From NCBI GenBank assembly GCA_029531795.1, contig JAPEIS010000016.1:682001-746000 (forward strand): 64,000 nt of DNA, given 5' to 3'. Source of the DNA: Sclerotinia nivalis (Eukaryota > Ascomycota > Leotiomycetes > Helotiales > Sclerotiniaceae). The notes below the pieces were generated by a model that was not told where the DNA came from, ran no database searches, and was given only the letters and a program-made list of their open reading frames with translations. A program made the position numbers and the translations under genes. Every line of letters begins with the position of its first letter. The stretch's first letter is position 1. This document shows, in pieces, positions 42,291 through 53,870 of this stretch.

Positions 42291-42838
42291 GGAATGGGTA
42301 GTACCACCTCGCCCTCCACTGCCATCACAGCCTAGTTTGTTAACTCTGATTCATGCTTTCGTGAAGCGTAAAGAGGTTTATCCATTTCAAAGGAAACCCG
42401 AAATCGACCCAAAGTATCAGGAATTGCATCTATACTCTTCAATAGGAATATGTAGAGGATAATTCATGGTTTTTCCAATAGAACGATCCCAATCCTTCTC
42501 TTTTCGAACGGATGGCTGTATATAACTACCAAAATATAATTAAAATAGATATAGCGGAAGATTGAATGGAATAGAAGGATTGTTGAAAACATCTATATTT
42601 CCATCATTTATCACACAATATGAATCTAATGAACCAGATCGAGAATAATCAGAATAGATGATATTGGTATGGTATATAATGAAATGATATCATTATTGTT
42701 TTCTCTTGATAGATCATAGTTATCCATATCCCTTTAGTACTAAAAATGAATTCTAATTGTTTAATATAATAAATGTCTGTACCAAACTGTATCTCCTTAA
42801 ATACATCTCCTCTCCTGCTAATAAGTTTATAATCACCC

Positions 42839-43687
42839 TTACTCCAAAAATTCACTCTTTATATTCTCTTTCACGATCACCAAAAGCTCACCATTCATGA
42901 TACCATGAACGTACGCTTCCCCAATCAACCGTCGACTCCCACTATGGCTTCCATCCACCTTTCTCAAAACCAACGGTAGCTTTGACCCAGCCACAATCCA
43001 AATTTCATCTCCTTTGCCAGCATCTAACGTCTGTACTGCAATCCCTTAATATCCTTTTTTTGTCCTGAATATTCTTCTTCCTGAATATGCAACCCTGAAT
43101 GCCTTGTAGAAATATTCACCATCTTGATCAAGTTCTATCTTTCCGGGATCCGTTGAATATTCATTGTTTGCTATCTTGATTAGTACCTCGAAATCTTCTC
43201 AGGTGGGTATCAAGGATTTGTTGAGGGTATGTTGAGATAAGTTGTTAATTAGTTGTTTTGTTTTCTCGTATATTTCCTGAAGTTTAGGAAAATCGGCGGT
43301 TTGCTTCGATAGTACATAATTATACGCGAAACTCAACTCAGAAACGCACACTGTTATAAAATACTGGAAAGCGTGTCGCGTATCTTCCTTAGCTGGCATC
43401 TTTCGGAATGTGTCTTTAATGAGTATTCGCCAAAATCCTTCAAAATATATCTCCGCGTTATCGTTGCTATGAGGATATTTATAGTTTGAATATTTTGCTA
43501 AAAACTCTAACACAATAATGAATGCGAAATCGTTCTCTATGATCTTTGCTTGAATAACTGCAAACTCGGAAATAGTATCAATTATGTAACCTGTAATCTG
43601 AAGAAGATGTTGTAATTCTAATAATAGTATTATGAATGTCAGTGATTCTGCTTCAGGAAACCGCAGCTTCCTGATCAGGGAATACAC
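42839..43687 (-). pseudogene. C-terminal half of a HET-domain (heterokaryon incompatibility) protein, with two stops
   Basis: The frame from 43687 reads helical sequence, passes TGA (43201-43199), continues with EDFEVLIKIANNEY, FYKAFRVAYSGRRIF, then TAA (43048-43046), and ends GDEIWIVAGSKLPLVLRKVD and GEAYVHGIMNGELL before the final TAA at 42839. The last blocks are typical of the C-terminal region of fungal HET proteins. Glu/Arg-to-stop changes are of the CGA-to-TGA kind for the first; the second is not clearly a transition. The HET domain itself is not found upstream, so only the downstream half remains. HET proteins drive cell death on non-self recognition. Confidence 0.65.
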
Positions 43688-43699
43688 CGCTTAATACAC

Positions 43700-45300
43700 T
43701 GGCCGCTGTACCGCTACCCACTATGCGGCCGCTAGATCCTAACCCCTGCATACTTCTATATAAATCCAGCGCTGCTTCCCACATCCCTCGCTGCTCTGAT
43801 CTCACACAAAATTTACTTCCAACTTTTCATTTCCTCTCTCCACCCACTCTCCTAGGTACTGTTGGTCTTAAAAAAAATTGCGGCTGGATGTCTCCCCTGG
43901 CTGAGTGTCTATTCCGCCACCCTCAAATTTCCTATTGAGGCCTTTGACCAGGCTTTCGATATGCCCTTAACCTTTGTTGGGTTTTTTCTCATTCTCTATC
44001 TGTAAGATACAACCTTACCTTCTCACTAATGATTCACGATCAATTAGGTGCACATTATCATACCCAGTATCCAATCGATTTTGGCTTCTGAGCATACTTT
44101 CTTGCTTTCATCTGCGAGGCCCCAATCTTTCGCAATGCCCAGCATCGTTTCTACACCCGTATAGGAAATTCTTGTTAGGCTTTCTTTAGAGCTTTTACTA
44201 AATTTTCTCTCTAGGATTTTAATTAATTAGTATCAAACATTGCGGATCCGGGAAACTTATCGCGGATCATACTAAAATCAATGGAAGTGATCAAGTGAAC
44301 CTCCACGATTACTATGGCAACAACAGTTCCGCTGCTGATATGGCATGATAACAAGGAGGTAGTATATGATATCGTCGTATATAGGTAAGAGGATCTAGAC
44401 TGTCTCAACAGCTCAGGAGTGTTGTTCGCCTTGCTCTTCTCTCCAATCCGCCATCAATCTCCAACATGAATCAAGTTTGGAAGTTACAGTATTACAAATG
44501 ATCAATTTCCCTATTTGACTTTTCGCAATCGATTTGCAGGGTTACAAAAGTCCCTCGAGCTACTTTTCTCTCTACTTACTATTTCAGATATCGCCTATTT
44601 TGGCACCTTCAAGTTTCCTGTTTAGACTTCAATCGCATTTAATTGCCTATCTTGGAAATCTCCCATTTCCTGTTCAGGCTTTTACTGGCCTTTGAATTTA
44701 CGCTTAGCCTTTAGTGAGTCCTCTTATATTCTACACTTACTGATATACAATTGTGTTCCCTGACTGATGACGCATACTCAGCTGAACTCGGCGTCGCCGA
44801 TGTTGTTTGAACTCTAACCACCAACATTGCACTACGCATAATCCACATCGTCATGCTCCAATCATCCAATCAACCTTGCTTCATAAGCATCCTTCCCGCC
44901 TTTTCGTTGACAAGATTCTTAATTTATGGTTTCATCCGACATGCTCAATGTTCCGGAATAGGAAATTCTGATCAAGCTTGCTCAGGGGCTTCGCCTTAAG
45001 TTTCCTATCTAATCTCAATCAGCTGGTGTCGAAGATTTGAATGAGGAAACTGGTTAGGTATATTCCAAAGTTAAGGGATTCAAGCCAGTGGATCTCCAGG
45101 ATTGTTATGATCACAATTCCACAGTTGACGTGGCATTAAAACAGAGCGATGACACATAGGTCTAGCATGCATGATAAAGAGAATCCAGGGTATTCAATAG
45201 CCTGGGAGTGTTGTTCACCTTCCTCATCTGATTCGCTACTTATCATCCCCCCCCAAAGACACAATCTCGGAAGCTACGGCATTGTAAATGAGTAATTCGT
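43700..45300. repeat. degenerate directly repeated segment, no gene
   Basis: Two stretches about 0.8 kb apart (44250-44440 and 45045-45240) share the order of short motifs: gtgatcaagtg/gtggatctcc, a GATATGGCAT or GACGTGGCAT block, and a 'ggagtgttgttc(g/a)cctt' end. Related TTTCCTATTGAGG-like units recur in the 43.9-45.0 kb interval. The similarity is weak and by eye only. GCGGCCGC sites lie near 43730. Confidence 0.4.
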
Positions 45301-45964
45301 TTGTTTGAGATTAAAGATATGGTGGAAAGGAGAAGAAATGATAGAACCCTTGATCAACTGGGTTTTTGTACATGAAGGCGAGTTTTGATACTATCTGAAA
45401 ATTTCGATGGATATTTACAAGGGAGAAGAGTCTTGGTTCCCTTGATTCATTTCATTGTGATGCTAATGATGATTTACATTCAGTTTATCAGATTACTAGA
45501 AATCCATTTCGAGGTATTTGAGCTACTTTATGGCGAAGCAATTGTGTCTCATATCTCTCGGCCTGTTTCTCAGTTTCCTTTGATCTTTATACATTATTGC
45601 GATCAACAAATCACAGTTTATCTATATCTGATAAATCAAAGCTAGGCGCAGCTACTCCTTACTCCTTTTGGCACGAAGATAATCATGAGAGTATCCTGCA
45701 ATATTATTACATGTGATACTATTCGTTTACTTGTCACAAGCCCCATGATGAGCAGGGTAGGGTCAAAAAGATACGAGAACTAGTGTACTCGGATGGAGAG
45801 AGCGGAACATATCTTCCACAAATCAAGTCCATATTATAACATTATTTATCTTTGAGCTTAAAAGAAGCTGTGTATAAAAGGGAAGACAAAACACCAGTTT
45901 TTGAATGAGAATTCCAATCATCATTTTCTCGAATTTCTTCTTTCACATATAATCCCCTTTCCAA
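45301..45964. other. intergenic region
   Basis: An 86-codon hydrophobic plus-strand ORF (45385-45645) is present but has no motif or splice support. The rest includes the probable promoter of the next gene (a TATAAAAGG at about 45872 upstream of ATG 45965). Confidence 0.35.
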
Positions 45965-47905
45965 ATGAGTTCCTTGAAAATTATTCCTTACAATTATGTG
46001 CCAAAAAAGCCGACCAAAGAACGCAAATCACAGGTTGAGAAATCAACAAAACACGAAGCTCACATTATAACTCATGAGTTGAGCAAAGATGCTAGTCTTA
46101 ATCGTCTAAAAGGTACTAGATGTTTAAGCTTCAAGATATATTATCATACTCACTAAGATTGAAGCAGGAAGTGATGTCCTCAGTCCCCAGGTTGCCGGAT
46201 CTACAGATAGGGGTAACACAAGTACAACAACAAACTCTGGACACCCTAAGTATATTGGTATGTTAAATCTATTGCGCATATAAGATATGGATATAAACTG
46301 AATTCTATCAGAATACAATAATCATGATTTTGATATTGATTCCTGTATTGTGAATCTTGAATCTACATCTGAAGAATGGAATCGCATCAATGAAACGCAA
46401 AACATAACGTTTTCGACCATAGCCGATGATGATAACCTCAATACTTCTCAAGAAGCTGCAGAAGTTCTTGATCATTTAACGGATCCTGTCATCGATTTTG
46501 CAGTAGAGAAAGGTTCATCAGCAGCCCCAGAGCCTGGCCAGGGTGATAATCCTGCAATTAGTGCTGTCAATTTTTCAAAACTGAGACAAGAAAATCAGTG
46601 TCAGTAAACTTTCACACCTTCTTCCACAAAAAACATTCTAACAAATTGCAGGCAATCTTATAAATCACCTGGGTATGGGTTATACATGATGAGATATGAA
46701 ACTTCAAGACTAACATATTTTTAGAGTCGCCTACTTTAGCCCAGCCCCTTATGTATTCTGATACTGACCAAACAGTCGCTTCTAGTCTTTTGCAAGACAA
46801 CGTCGATCATTCAGTCAAGTCCACCAACGATAAAGCTGTACAAATTGATCGCAGTATCGTCACTACTACCAATCCAAGTAATATTGACGATAATGATCTT
46901 GAGCTCTGTTACTCTCCTGCATGGTATCGATTTGGACCAATGACAAGTAATTCCTTCCAAGATTCAAATTATGTCGCACAAATTTCGGATCCTAGCTGTG
47001 GCCGTGAATTCCACAATATCATCGGGAGAGAAGATATTGATGGTGAGGTGCACTATCTGGTAGATTGGACACCGACTTTAGTTCGAGGTGAAGTATTAAA
47101 AAATGCCAAAGCTCAACTACTCATCGATCGGTTTGAATCTCGATGCCAATCTCAAGCTCAAGTCGGTCTTAGATCTGTGCATGATAATCTACACCACCGT
47201 CAAGATTGCAATAAAGATTTGCCAGAGAAGCAACAGCACAAAGACATAGAGATAACAAGGGAAAATAATAAAAACCAACATTCTAAGAACAGGTGGGAAC
47301 AAGAGCGATGGCAACATGGAGATATCATTGACACGGATTATTCGGAGGGCGGCACCTCTAACTCGAGCGATGACGACAGCTTCCGATCCGCGAAACAGCG
47401 AAAACTTTCCCCAATATCTGCTGATCACAGGTCAACACTGCCTCATCAACGCAACATAAAGCATCGCCTCAGACAGAGGTGCAGCCTTGCACCACCTTCA
47501 ATTAAGCTACTTGAGAGAGATAGGGTACAGTCCCAGACCAGTAGCAGATGTCTATCGACACCTATCGAAAAGAGCCATAGCTATCTCCCTAATCTTTCAA
47601 AGTCATCTGGAATTACCCCCAACAGTGTAATACCTGCAGAGATGCCAATATCTCGCAATACCGTTACAAATCTCAACGTAAAGAAAGCGGAATCCTCGAA
47701 AACCTGCAGTGTTGTCATATATTCCAAAGTGCAGGCACCAATACGAAGAAATTCATCTCGATGGACATCAAGTGAAAACAAGAAAATTCTCAATATGAAA
47801 AAGCGTGGCTGTTCGTGGGAGGAAATTCACACCGCTCTTCCAAACCGAACTCAGGGTGCAATCCAGGTGCAATACTCTACGAAACTCAAAAAGTTATCTT
47901 TTTGA
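45965..47905 (+). CDS. Myb-like DNA-binding protein with chromo-like segment
   Basis: Exons are approximately 45965-46112, 46165-46257, 46312-46599 and 46740-47905. Introns have GTACTA, GTATGT and GTCAGT donors; the last junction is the least certain. The N-terminus is Lys-rich and an acidic Asn/Asp/Glu-rich section follows. Around 47000-47130 a segment (HNIIGREDIDGEVHYLVDW, then LIDRFES) resembles a chromodomain-like fold. Long polar and Gln/Arg-rich stretches lead to a C-terminal Myb/SANT helix-turn-helix (SSRWTSSENKKILNMKKRG, then CSWEEIHTALPNRTQGAIQV). The probable role is chromatin or promoter binding in the nucleus. A further good coding exon lies downstream at 47966-48163 (see findings), so the annotated stop may be premature. 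Confidence 0.65.
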
Positions 47906-48426
47906 AAATTCATACGTAGATCTTGTAAAGAAGGTGTGAAGACTTGATAGTCTTTTCTTTACAGATAATCTACGAGGTGAAGAAGCGATCAACTTCTTCT
48001 CAGGAGATGACAACGTGATCGACCTGACTCAAGTTGAGGAAATGATCAATTTAACACAAAATGAGGATCCACCGCATTCCCATTCCGTTTGCTCAGTGTC
48101 ATACAATCCTCCCTTCTCTATTCCCGCCTCTATAACGCCATTCACTACTCATATTCCGTAACGGATTCGGTGCTATCTATTGGACAGGCAAGATAACAAT
48201 ACAGGATATGGATGCTATCCCTCGTGATTGAAAACTGGGCTGTAAGAGTGTATCTTTGACATAGCTATGGAACTATGTATCGAGAAAGCATACACTACAT
48301 ACATTTTGAGCGGAGTACTATATGCCAGACTTGATAAGATTGGGGGATGAGGTGTGGATGATTGGGGGCTCTCACTTACTGGTGATACCGCAAGAGTATA
48401 TTGCTATACAATTTATAGGATATTTA

Positions 48427-48453
48427 GAGAGAGAGAGAGAGAGAGAGAGAACT
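48427..48453 (+). repeat. (GA)n microsatellite
   Basis: About 13 uninterrupted GA units just inside one end of the dispersed repeat. The other copy has a shorter (CT)n at 8862-8874, so the length differs between copies. Confidence 0.9.
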
Positions 48454-48737
48454 ATATTGTATTTTCATGGAGTTAATAATTCTCGGCACCAGACTGGGGA
48501 AGTGTGTGATTTCTTGTTTGATTAAACTAGTGTGCTATCTAGTCCGAGGTAACACAAGATACGCCCTCGCATCACAGCTAGAAAAGGAAAACTTAAATCC
48601 ATGAAATGGAGGCAGATAAACTTTCCTTCTCAAAGACCCCCTGGTCACAGAACTATTAATGAACCTTAAAAACAATCCGATGCACCCTGAAAATTCATCT
48701 TAAGAAAAACAAAGATAAAGACCCTCTTTCCAGCAAT

Positions 48738-49328
48738 TTATTCCGCCATGCTTCCCAAAACCTGCATAACATTCCCTCCTGTAAAGTATTGTCGTCTCGT
48801 CGCAGGATTAGATTGTGGAGGAATCATTCCCTGAAGGACATTCCCATGATCGTCAGTCACTTCGCAATAGAGCTCCCTTCTTTCGAATGCTCGACGAATA
48901 GCCATAACATTTTCTCCAGCGAAGCCCAAAGCGAGTAAATCACTTCCAACAGTGGAATGGTTGTTGGAATTGTAAGGTGTATAGGTAATTGAAACGACCA
49001 TGCCTTGCTCTACAACTGCCTGTCCAGCAAAGAATGCAATGCGCAAAGCTTGCAAAGCGTATTGAGCGCGTGTTGTTTGATATTGATTTAGGTTACGAGA
49101 AATCTGAATCTTAAAAAACTTTATTGTTGCATGCTCATTATCCACAATCGCGATTTCTGAATCGGGAAGAGCGAACGCTGCAATGACGTGAAAATGTGGG
49201 TTGCCGTTTTGAACCAGCAAAAGAGGGTTTCTCTGATCGATTGACCAACACAATTCGTTTAGCATACGAGCTAGCTCAGAATCAGAGGCAAGATCGGGAC
49301 TTTGATCGATATTAATGCGGCGAACCAT
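48738..49328 (-). CDS. 196-aa protein of the dispersed repeat, unknown function
   Basis: Intact ORF from ATG 49328 to the stop at 48738. It has mixed alpha/beta character: a hydrophobic N-terminal block (HFHVIAAFALPDSEIAIVD), a central helix (RAQYALQALRIAFFAGQA), beta strands (GMVVSITYTPYNS), and a C-terminal helix ending in GSMAE. No signal peptide, and no transposase or nuclease motif is seen. The only sequence relative I can see is the damaged copy at 7981. A conserved 190-bp block upstream (49530-49721) is shared with the other copy, so it belongs to the repeat and probably includes the promoter and 5' UTR. Confidence 0.65.
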   Translation of the reverse strand: MVRRINIDQSPDLASDSELARMLNELCWSIDQRNPLLLVQNGNPHFHVIAAFALPDSEIAIVDNEHATIKFFKIQISRNLNQYQTTRAQYALQALRIAFFAGQAVVEQGMVVSITYTPYNSNNHSTVGSDLLALGFAGENVMAIRRAFERRELYCEVTDDHGNVLQGMIPPQSNPATRRQYFTGGNVMQVLGSMAE

Positions 49329-49828
49329 GCTTCCATAAAAAAAATTGGTTGAAAGAAATTGAGAAGAAAACTTCGATGGGAATACTGGTATATTCTGGCG
49401 TGGGGTAATGATTATTCAGCATCATGCCTTAAGGCATAAATCTAGAAAAATCAAGGCGAAGATATGTTGGAGGTCGTCAAGGTAGAAAAAGAAATTGATA
49501 ATTCCGGAGATCCAGAAATCTGATTGAAATCATGCTCTGAAGAAAGGGAAGAGGGTTTCGAAGTCAAGTTTGACGAATAATCGAAACGGGGCATCAAATG
49601 GAAGGTTTTGGGTCTCGATCGGAAGTTTTTGAATTAAAATAAGGTTCGTGCAGGGATGCCTCGGTATGGCTGATGTGGGGAAACACCGAAAATTAGTTTG
49701 TGGGGTAATGCGGCTGCGCAAAATTCGGATTGAATTTTGAAGAACTTGAGGATTTGTCGAAATGTGCGGTTGATATATAGTCGATACAGTATCGAGGATC
49801 AGGATTATAGCATTGCCTGAATTGGGTC

Positions 49829-50155
49829 ATGCCAGCTGTGTACTTGAGATTTGACATCCTGGGTCCATTCAAGGACGAATTCTCCACCACTTCTCTTCCA
49901 TTTCTAGGAGAAGTCGGTAAACCGGAAGGTGAAAAAACTCTGCGCGTCCGCAACGACGAAGTCGGCATGGCCACCAGGCACACACCAAGGAAAATGATCA
50001 AGGCAAAGAAAGCCTATACCATCGAGATCCCGGATTCAGAATCGGACCGTGACACCTCGCCCTCGCCCTCGACTTCGAGAAAAAGAGTTGCATTCGACGC
50101 AGAAATTAAAGTTGAAGGCAAGGAAGGTGTGAAGAAACAGAGACAAAGACAATGA
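49829..50155 (+). CDS. possible nuclear protein fragment, 108 aa
   Basis: The C-terminal two thirds look like real coding sequence: Lys/Arg-rich segments, an acidic Asp/Ser motif (EIPDSESDRD), a Ser-Pro run, then SRKRVAFDAEIKVEGK and a basic tail (KKQRQRQ). The start may be an internal Met of a spliced gene. No upstream exon could be fixed. Unrecognised family. Confidence 0.4.
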   Translation: MPAVYLRFDILGPFKDEFSTTSLPFLGEVGKPEGEKTLRVRNDEVGMATRHTPRKMIKAKKAYTIEIPDSESDRDTSPSPSTSRKRVAFDAEIKVEGKEGVKKQRQRQ

Positions 50156-52021
50156 GGGCATTGCTGTTTCCGGAGGGGGGGGTGATGTGACGGATTGAAG
50201 GATTATGCCTGTCAGGGCAGGAGAAAAGGTTCTGCCGGCAGGACCTTAAAGGTTCTGCTAGTAGAAGGTATAAAAGGACATTGTATCTTTAATTCTTGTA
50301 TTCGATAACTTGATATTTCTTAGTATACATTGTTAACTTCAATTCATTATTTGAGAATCAATTGATATGAATGAATCACCAAGATGAGAAGCAGGTAGAA
50401 GAGTTCAAATACGAAGATTCCATTATGTAGCTAGATGTGTCGCTCTCTCTCCTTCAAACGCTTTTTCCATCAACTTAGCAAGCATGCTGCGACTCTCTCT
50501 CATTTCGGCATGCCCGGTTGGCAAATAGCATACCTGCTGCGGCTTCTATCACTAGCACCCAATCGCAACCACATTGCATTAGCCATCGGCATCACCGTAG
50601 AGCTGAATGACCCCTGATAGGACCTCAAGAAGTTATACGGTTTGTGTGATCTACAGGCTCATTGTGCTTCGGTTCTCCAATCACAAACCACCGGTGTCTC
50701 AATTTCAATCCGAGGATGGTTGTAGGACCTGCAGCAAATTACCAATCAGTCCAAGTCAGGGCATACATGGCCGATCGCTTCTCCGAAGTACAGAAAACTT
50801 ACCACACCGCATCTTTAAAGCACGTAAAAAATGCGCGGCGCAGGGAGGCAGCAACCATTCTTGCTATCGTGAGGCATTTTTTCAATTGGTCGAATGCTGA
50901 TGTGCAAGATAGTAATGCTAACAAAACATCCCTGGAATGCAATCATCGAGATGACCGCGATGACCGCGATGACCGCAATGACCGCGGCACATCTGACATT
51001 GAGAAGGAATAGAGTGAAGTGCGATCATTCTCGTATCTCAACCAATTGCTACGCAGGAATAGCTGTTGTAACAATACAGAACATCAAGTTCAAAGGAGCA
51101 AGTCGAAGCTGCGGTGTGGCCGGTGAAGTGGGTCCGAAGTAAAATGAGGTTCATGTCGCACGGAGAGATTGGATTCACATGGAGTGAGTGGTGGGTGCTG
51201 GGAGTGAGTTGAAAGGAAACAAGAATGAAGATGGAGGGACGCGCGAGTCTTATAGACGTTTGAAAGCGGCGGCTGGCTCGTGCATGCGCGTTGCCTGATG
51301 CGGCGGCCGCTAAACCCGTGGGGGACAACACCACAATCTAAATTATAATACGTAATATTAGTCAAGCAAAATACATATCGAATTTTATTTATTAGTCATT
51401 CTGAAAAGGAATTATTTGGGGATAGGAATCTTTTTCGAGGGTCACATGTTTTAGATCATATGATAAATAAAAATAGGATTTTAAAATAATTTAGGTGCAT
51501 AATAACTTTTTTAACCACCAAATAGAGAATACCTTTGAATTTACCTCACTTTTATTCATACTAATGATTTAATTAGGTACAAAACATATACATAACCTTA
51601 GTATAATATTAGATAACGCTCAAAAAGCGTGATAATATAGAAATCATATAATCATTCGTCAAATTATATAATCTGCCCAACCCTACTCCCAACTCAACCT
51701 GAATATGTCGACGCCAAGTAAACCGAGCCCTCTTTTAACTCTTGCAATTTGCAAAGCCTTGCCTGCATACGCCGATGGCTGCGTAATACCGGTAGGAACG
51801 TTTCTTGGCTGTCTATGAACAGTTTTTATCTAACATGAGAGAACTCCAGGGGTAACAACATCTTCATTATATAAGAAAGGCAATGTATGTTTTATTGATG
51901 TTAAATTCAGGACAGCTAACTGCAGCTAAGTCTTTCCTTCCCGCTTGCATCTTCTACTTGTCTTCACTGTTCATTCTTGTCTACTTTTTTGAATCCGTCA
52001 AACCAACAAAAGGCTCTTACA
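50156..52021. other. intergenic region with a small direct repeat
   Basis: ORFs between 50435 and 51142 overlap in three frames. One (50662-51012) has Arg/Lys/Ala-rich helices and could be a relic, but none is clearly coding. A 9-bp GATGACCGC repeat (four copies, the last diverged, 50949-50984) lies inside it. AT-rich sequence at 51370-51680 precedes the DUF3500 gene. Confidence 0.4.
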
Positions 52022-53014
52022 ATGCTTTTCGGACTTTCTCTCTTTGCTTTGTGCACCCTAGTGAAATCACTTCCCTCGAAGTCGCACGCAGTTAAGCAAG
52101 TTGATGATGGTACTACTCAGTCAATGGCCATTGTCGATGCTGCCAACACCCTCCTAGGCCTTCTTACCGCGGAGCAGAATGCATCATTAGTGTACCCTTA
52201 CGAGGCAGCAGGGAACGCAACCCCCATTTACTTCGGATCCTCCACCACCGGCCCCATTGCCGGTGAGAAGTTCGGTCAGTCGGTGTGGACCAACTACCCC
52301 GTCGGCATCGTGGATCGCGTTGGTTTGGCCCGGGACAACTTCACGGACACGCAAGATGAAGCGGTTCTAAACCTGCTACGCGTCATGTTTAGTGAAGATG
52401 GTTACAACAAGGTTCAAGAGATCATGAACGCCGACCAAGTTGAGGAGGACCGTGGTGTGGACTATGAAGCTGGGTTGGGAAGTTACACGCTAGGCTTTTT
52501 CGGGGAGCCTAGTTTGACGTCTCTTTGGATGATTCAGTTCGGCGGACATCATCTTGGTATAAACATGGCCATTTACGGTAGTAAGGCCGTCATCGCTCCA
52601 CTGTTGACCGGCTGCTTGCCAGCCATCAACAACGTCACGAACCGCGTGCTGGCCGCAGAGAATGACATCGCATTTTCTCTAGTCGGGTCTCTCGACGACA
52701 GCCTTTTTGCAAAAGCCAACATAACTCACGACGTGAGCACCCTCACTCTTGGACCTGGTCACGATGGCGAGGAGTACATCACAGAAGGTGTCAGCGTGGG
52801 ACTTTTCACCGAAGCCCAGCAAGCATTGGTTGTCGATCTCGTGTCTGAATGGGCTGGCCTTCTCAACTCAGTCCACTATGCGCCCCGCTTGGCCGAGATT
52901 AAAGCTGGTCTGAACGAAACTTACTTTGCGTGGAGCGGTCCTACCACAAAAGAGGATAACCAGAACGGCAAGTCCTATTTCCGCATCAAGGGCCCAAATC
53001 TTTGGGTGGAATAG
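52022..53014 (+). CDS. secreted DUF3500-family protein, 330 aa
   Basis: Start at ATG 52022 (MLFGLSLFALCTLVKSLPSK), which gives a signal-peptide-like N-terminus. The in-frame ATG at 51977 would bury it. Family landmarks are a WTNYPVG motif, an LLRVMFSEDGYNKVQEIMNAD helix region (split across two blocks), GEPSLTSLWMIQFGGHHLG and the NM-x-IYGSKAVIAP strand, a VLAAENDIA helix, and the closing FAWSGPTTKE ... SYFRIKGPNLWVE. N-glycosylation sites (NAT, NVT, NIT) fit secretion. Codon use is clearly more GC-rich at third positions than in the surrounding AT-rich genes, which fits a conserved core gene. Enzymatic activity of DUF3500 proteins is not established. Confidence 0.85.
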   Translation: MLFGLSLFALCTLVKSLPSKSHAVKQVDDGTTQSMAIVDAANTLLGLLTAEQNASLVYPYEAAGNATPIYFGSSTTGPIAGEKFGQSVWTNYPVGIVDRVGLARDNFTDTQDEAVLNLLRVMFSEDGYNKVQEIMNADQVEEDRGVDYEAGLGSYTLGFFGEPSLTSLWMIQFGGHHLGINMAIYGSKAVIAPLLTGCLPAINNVTNRVLAAENDIAFSLVGSLDDSLFAKANITHDVSTLTLGPGHDGEEYITEGVSVGLFTEAQQALVVDLVSEWAGLLNSVHYAPRLAEIKAGLNETYFAWSGPTTKEDNQNGKSYFRIKGPNLWVE

Positions 53015-53870
53015 TAAGTAAAATTTTATTCTCATCATATTCTCTAATTTCAAGTATACGGGAATATTTTCTTGGAAATTTCTCAATTTATCACTTCGTG
53101 GTCTAGTGCAGGAAGCTAACACTCGGCAGCGCACCACAAACCAGTGATGAATACGGCGATTTGAGGCTTCATGCACACACTATTTACCGAGATCAATTGA
53201 GGGGTTACGGACGCACACTAGAAGAATAAGCTATTGTTTACAGGACTCATCATTATGTCCATGAATAAGTGACAATTGCCTAACTATTATTCTAAGGATT
53301 TTTTTGGTGTATACTATTAGTAGTGGTGTCAATTGATAGAGGGGTAATAGTATATACTGATGAAGGGATTAATACTACCACCTCAAATTAGATGAAATAC
53401 TACTTTTTTTTTTTTTGAAAACTTTGAGATCAAGTAATGTGAAGAATTAACTGAGTTTTAATTATAGTAATTAGAATATTAATGTTGATTTGATAATTCT
53501 AATGTTATTAAAAGTTAGTGTAAAGATTTAAAAAAACAAAATATTATAAAACTCATCTATTTTCTATAGCTACTTATGTTCACAATTAAAGGGGCAGGAC
53601 AGTGGAATGCATGTATTATTGACTATATAGAATTGTTGTAGTGATCTAAATCTAAAGAAGAAGTAGAAGATATTATATATGCACTTAAGGTGCACGGGCC
53701 ATATCTTCAACAACTTATTATATAATTACAATGTGAATAATTATAGCGACTGAGATAGCGAAGCTGATTTTGATCTTTGAGAATAGTATATTCGGCAAAT
53801 GATTGCTAGCCAACATTGGCAAGCTTCTCTACATACCTCTGCAGTCGTGGTATACTTCCCTCATGAACTG
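53015..53870. other. AT-rich intergenic region
   Basis: Contains a T run at 53404-53416 and no coding frame. Confidence 0.5.

Larger units (their letters stand above)
48386..49749 (-). repeat. 1.36 kb dispersed repeat, intact copy
   Basis: Inverted, less mutated counterpart of 7568-8912. It carries the full-length ORF and the same flanking sequence. The two copies lie 39 kb apart in opposite orientation. No terminal inverted repeat or target-site duplication was seen at the edges. Confidence 0.85.

Noticed and set aside
50607..51142. Overlapping plus-strand ORFs in three frames
   Set aside because: Overlap in several frames and a 9-bp repeat suggest relic or chance; no motif and no splice join.
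52022..53014. Gasdermin-like pore protein near the proteases
   Set aside because: The sequence matches DUF3500 landmarks and has a signal peptide; it also lies 16 kb away.
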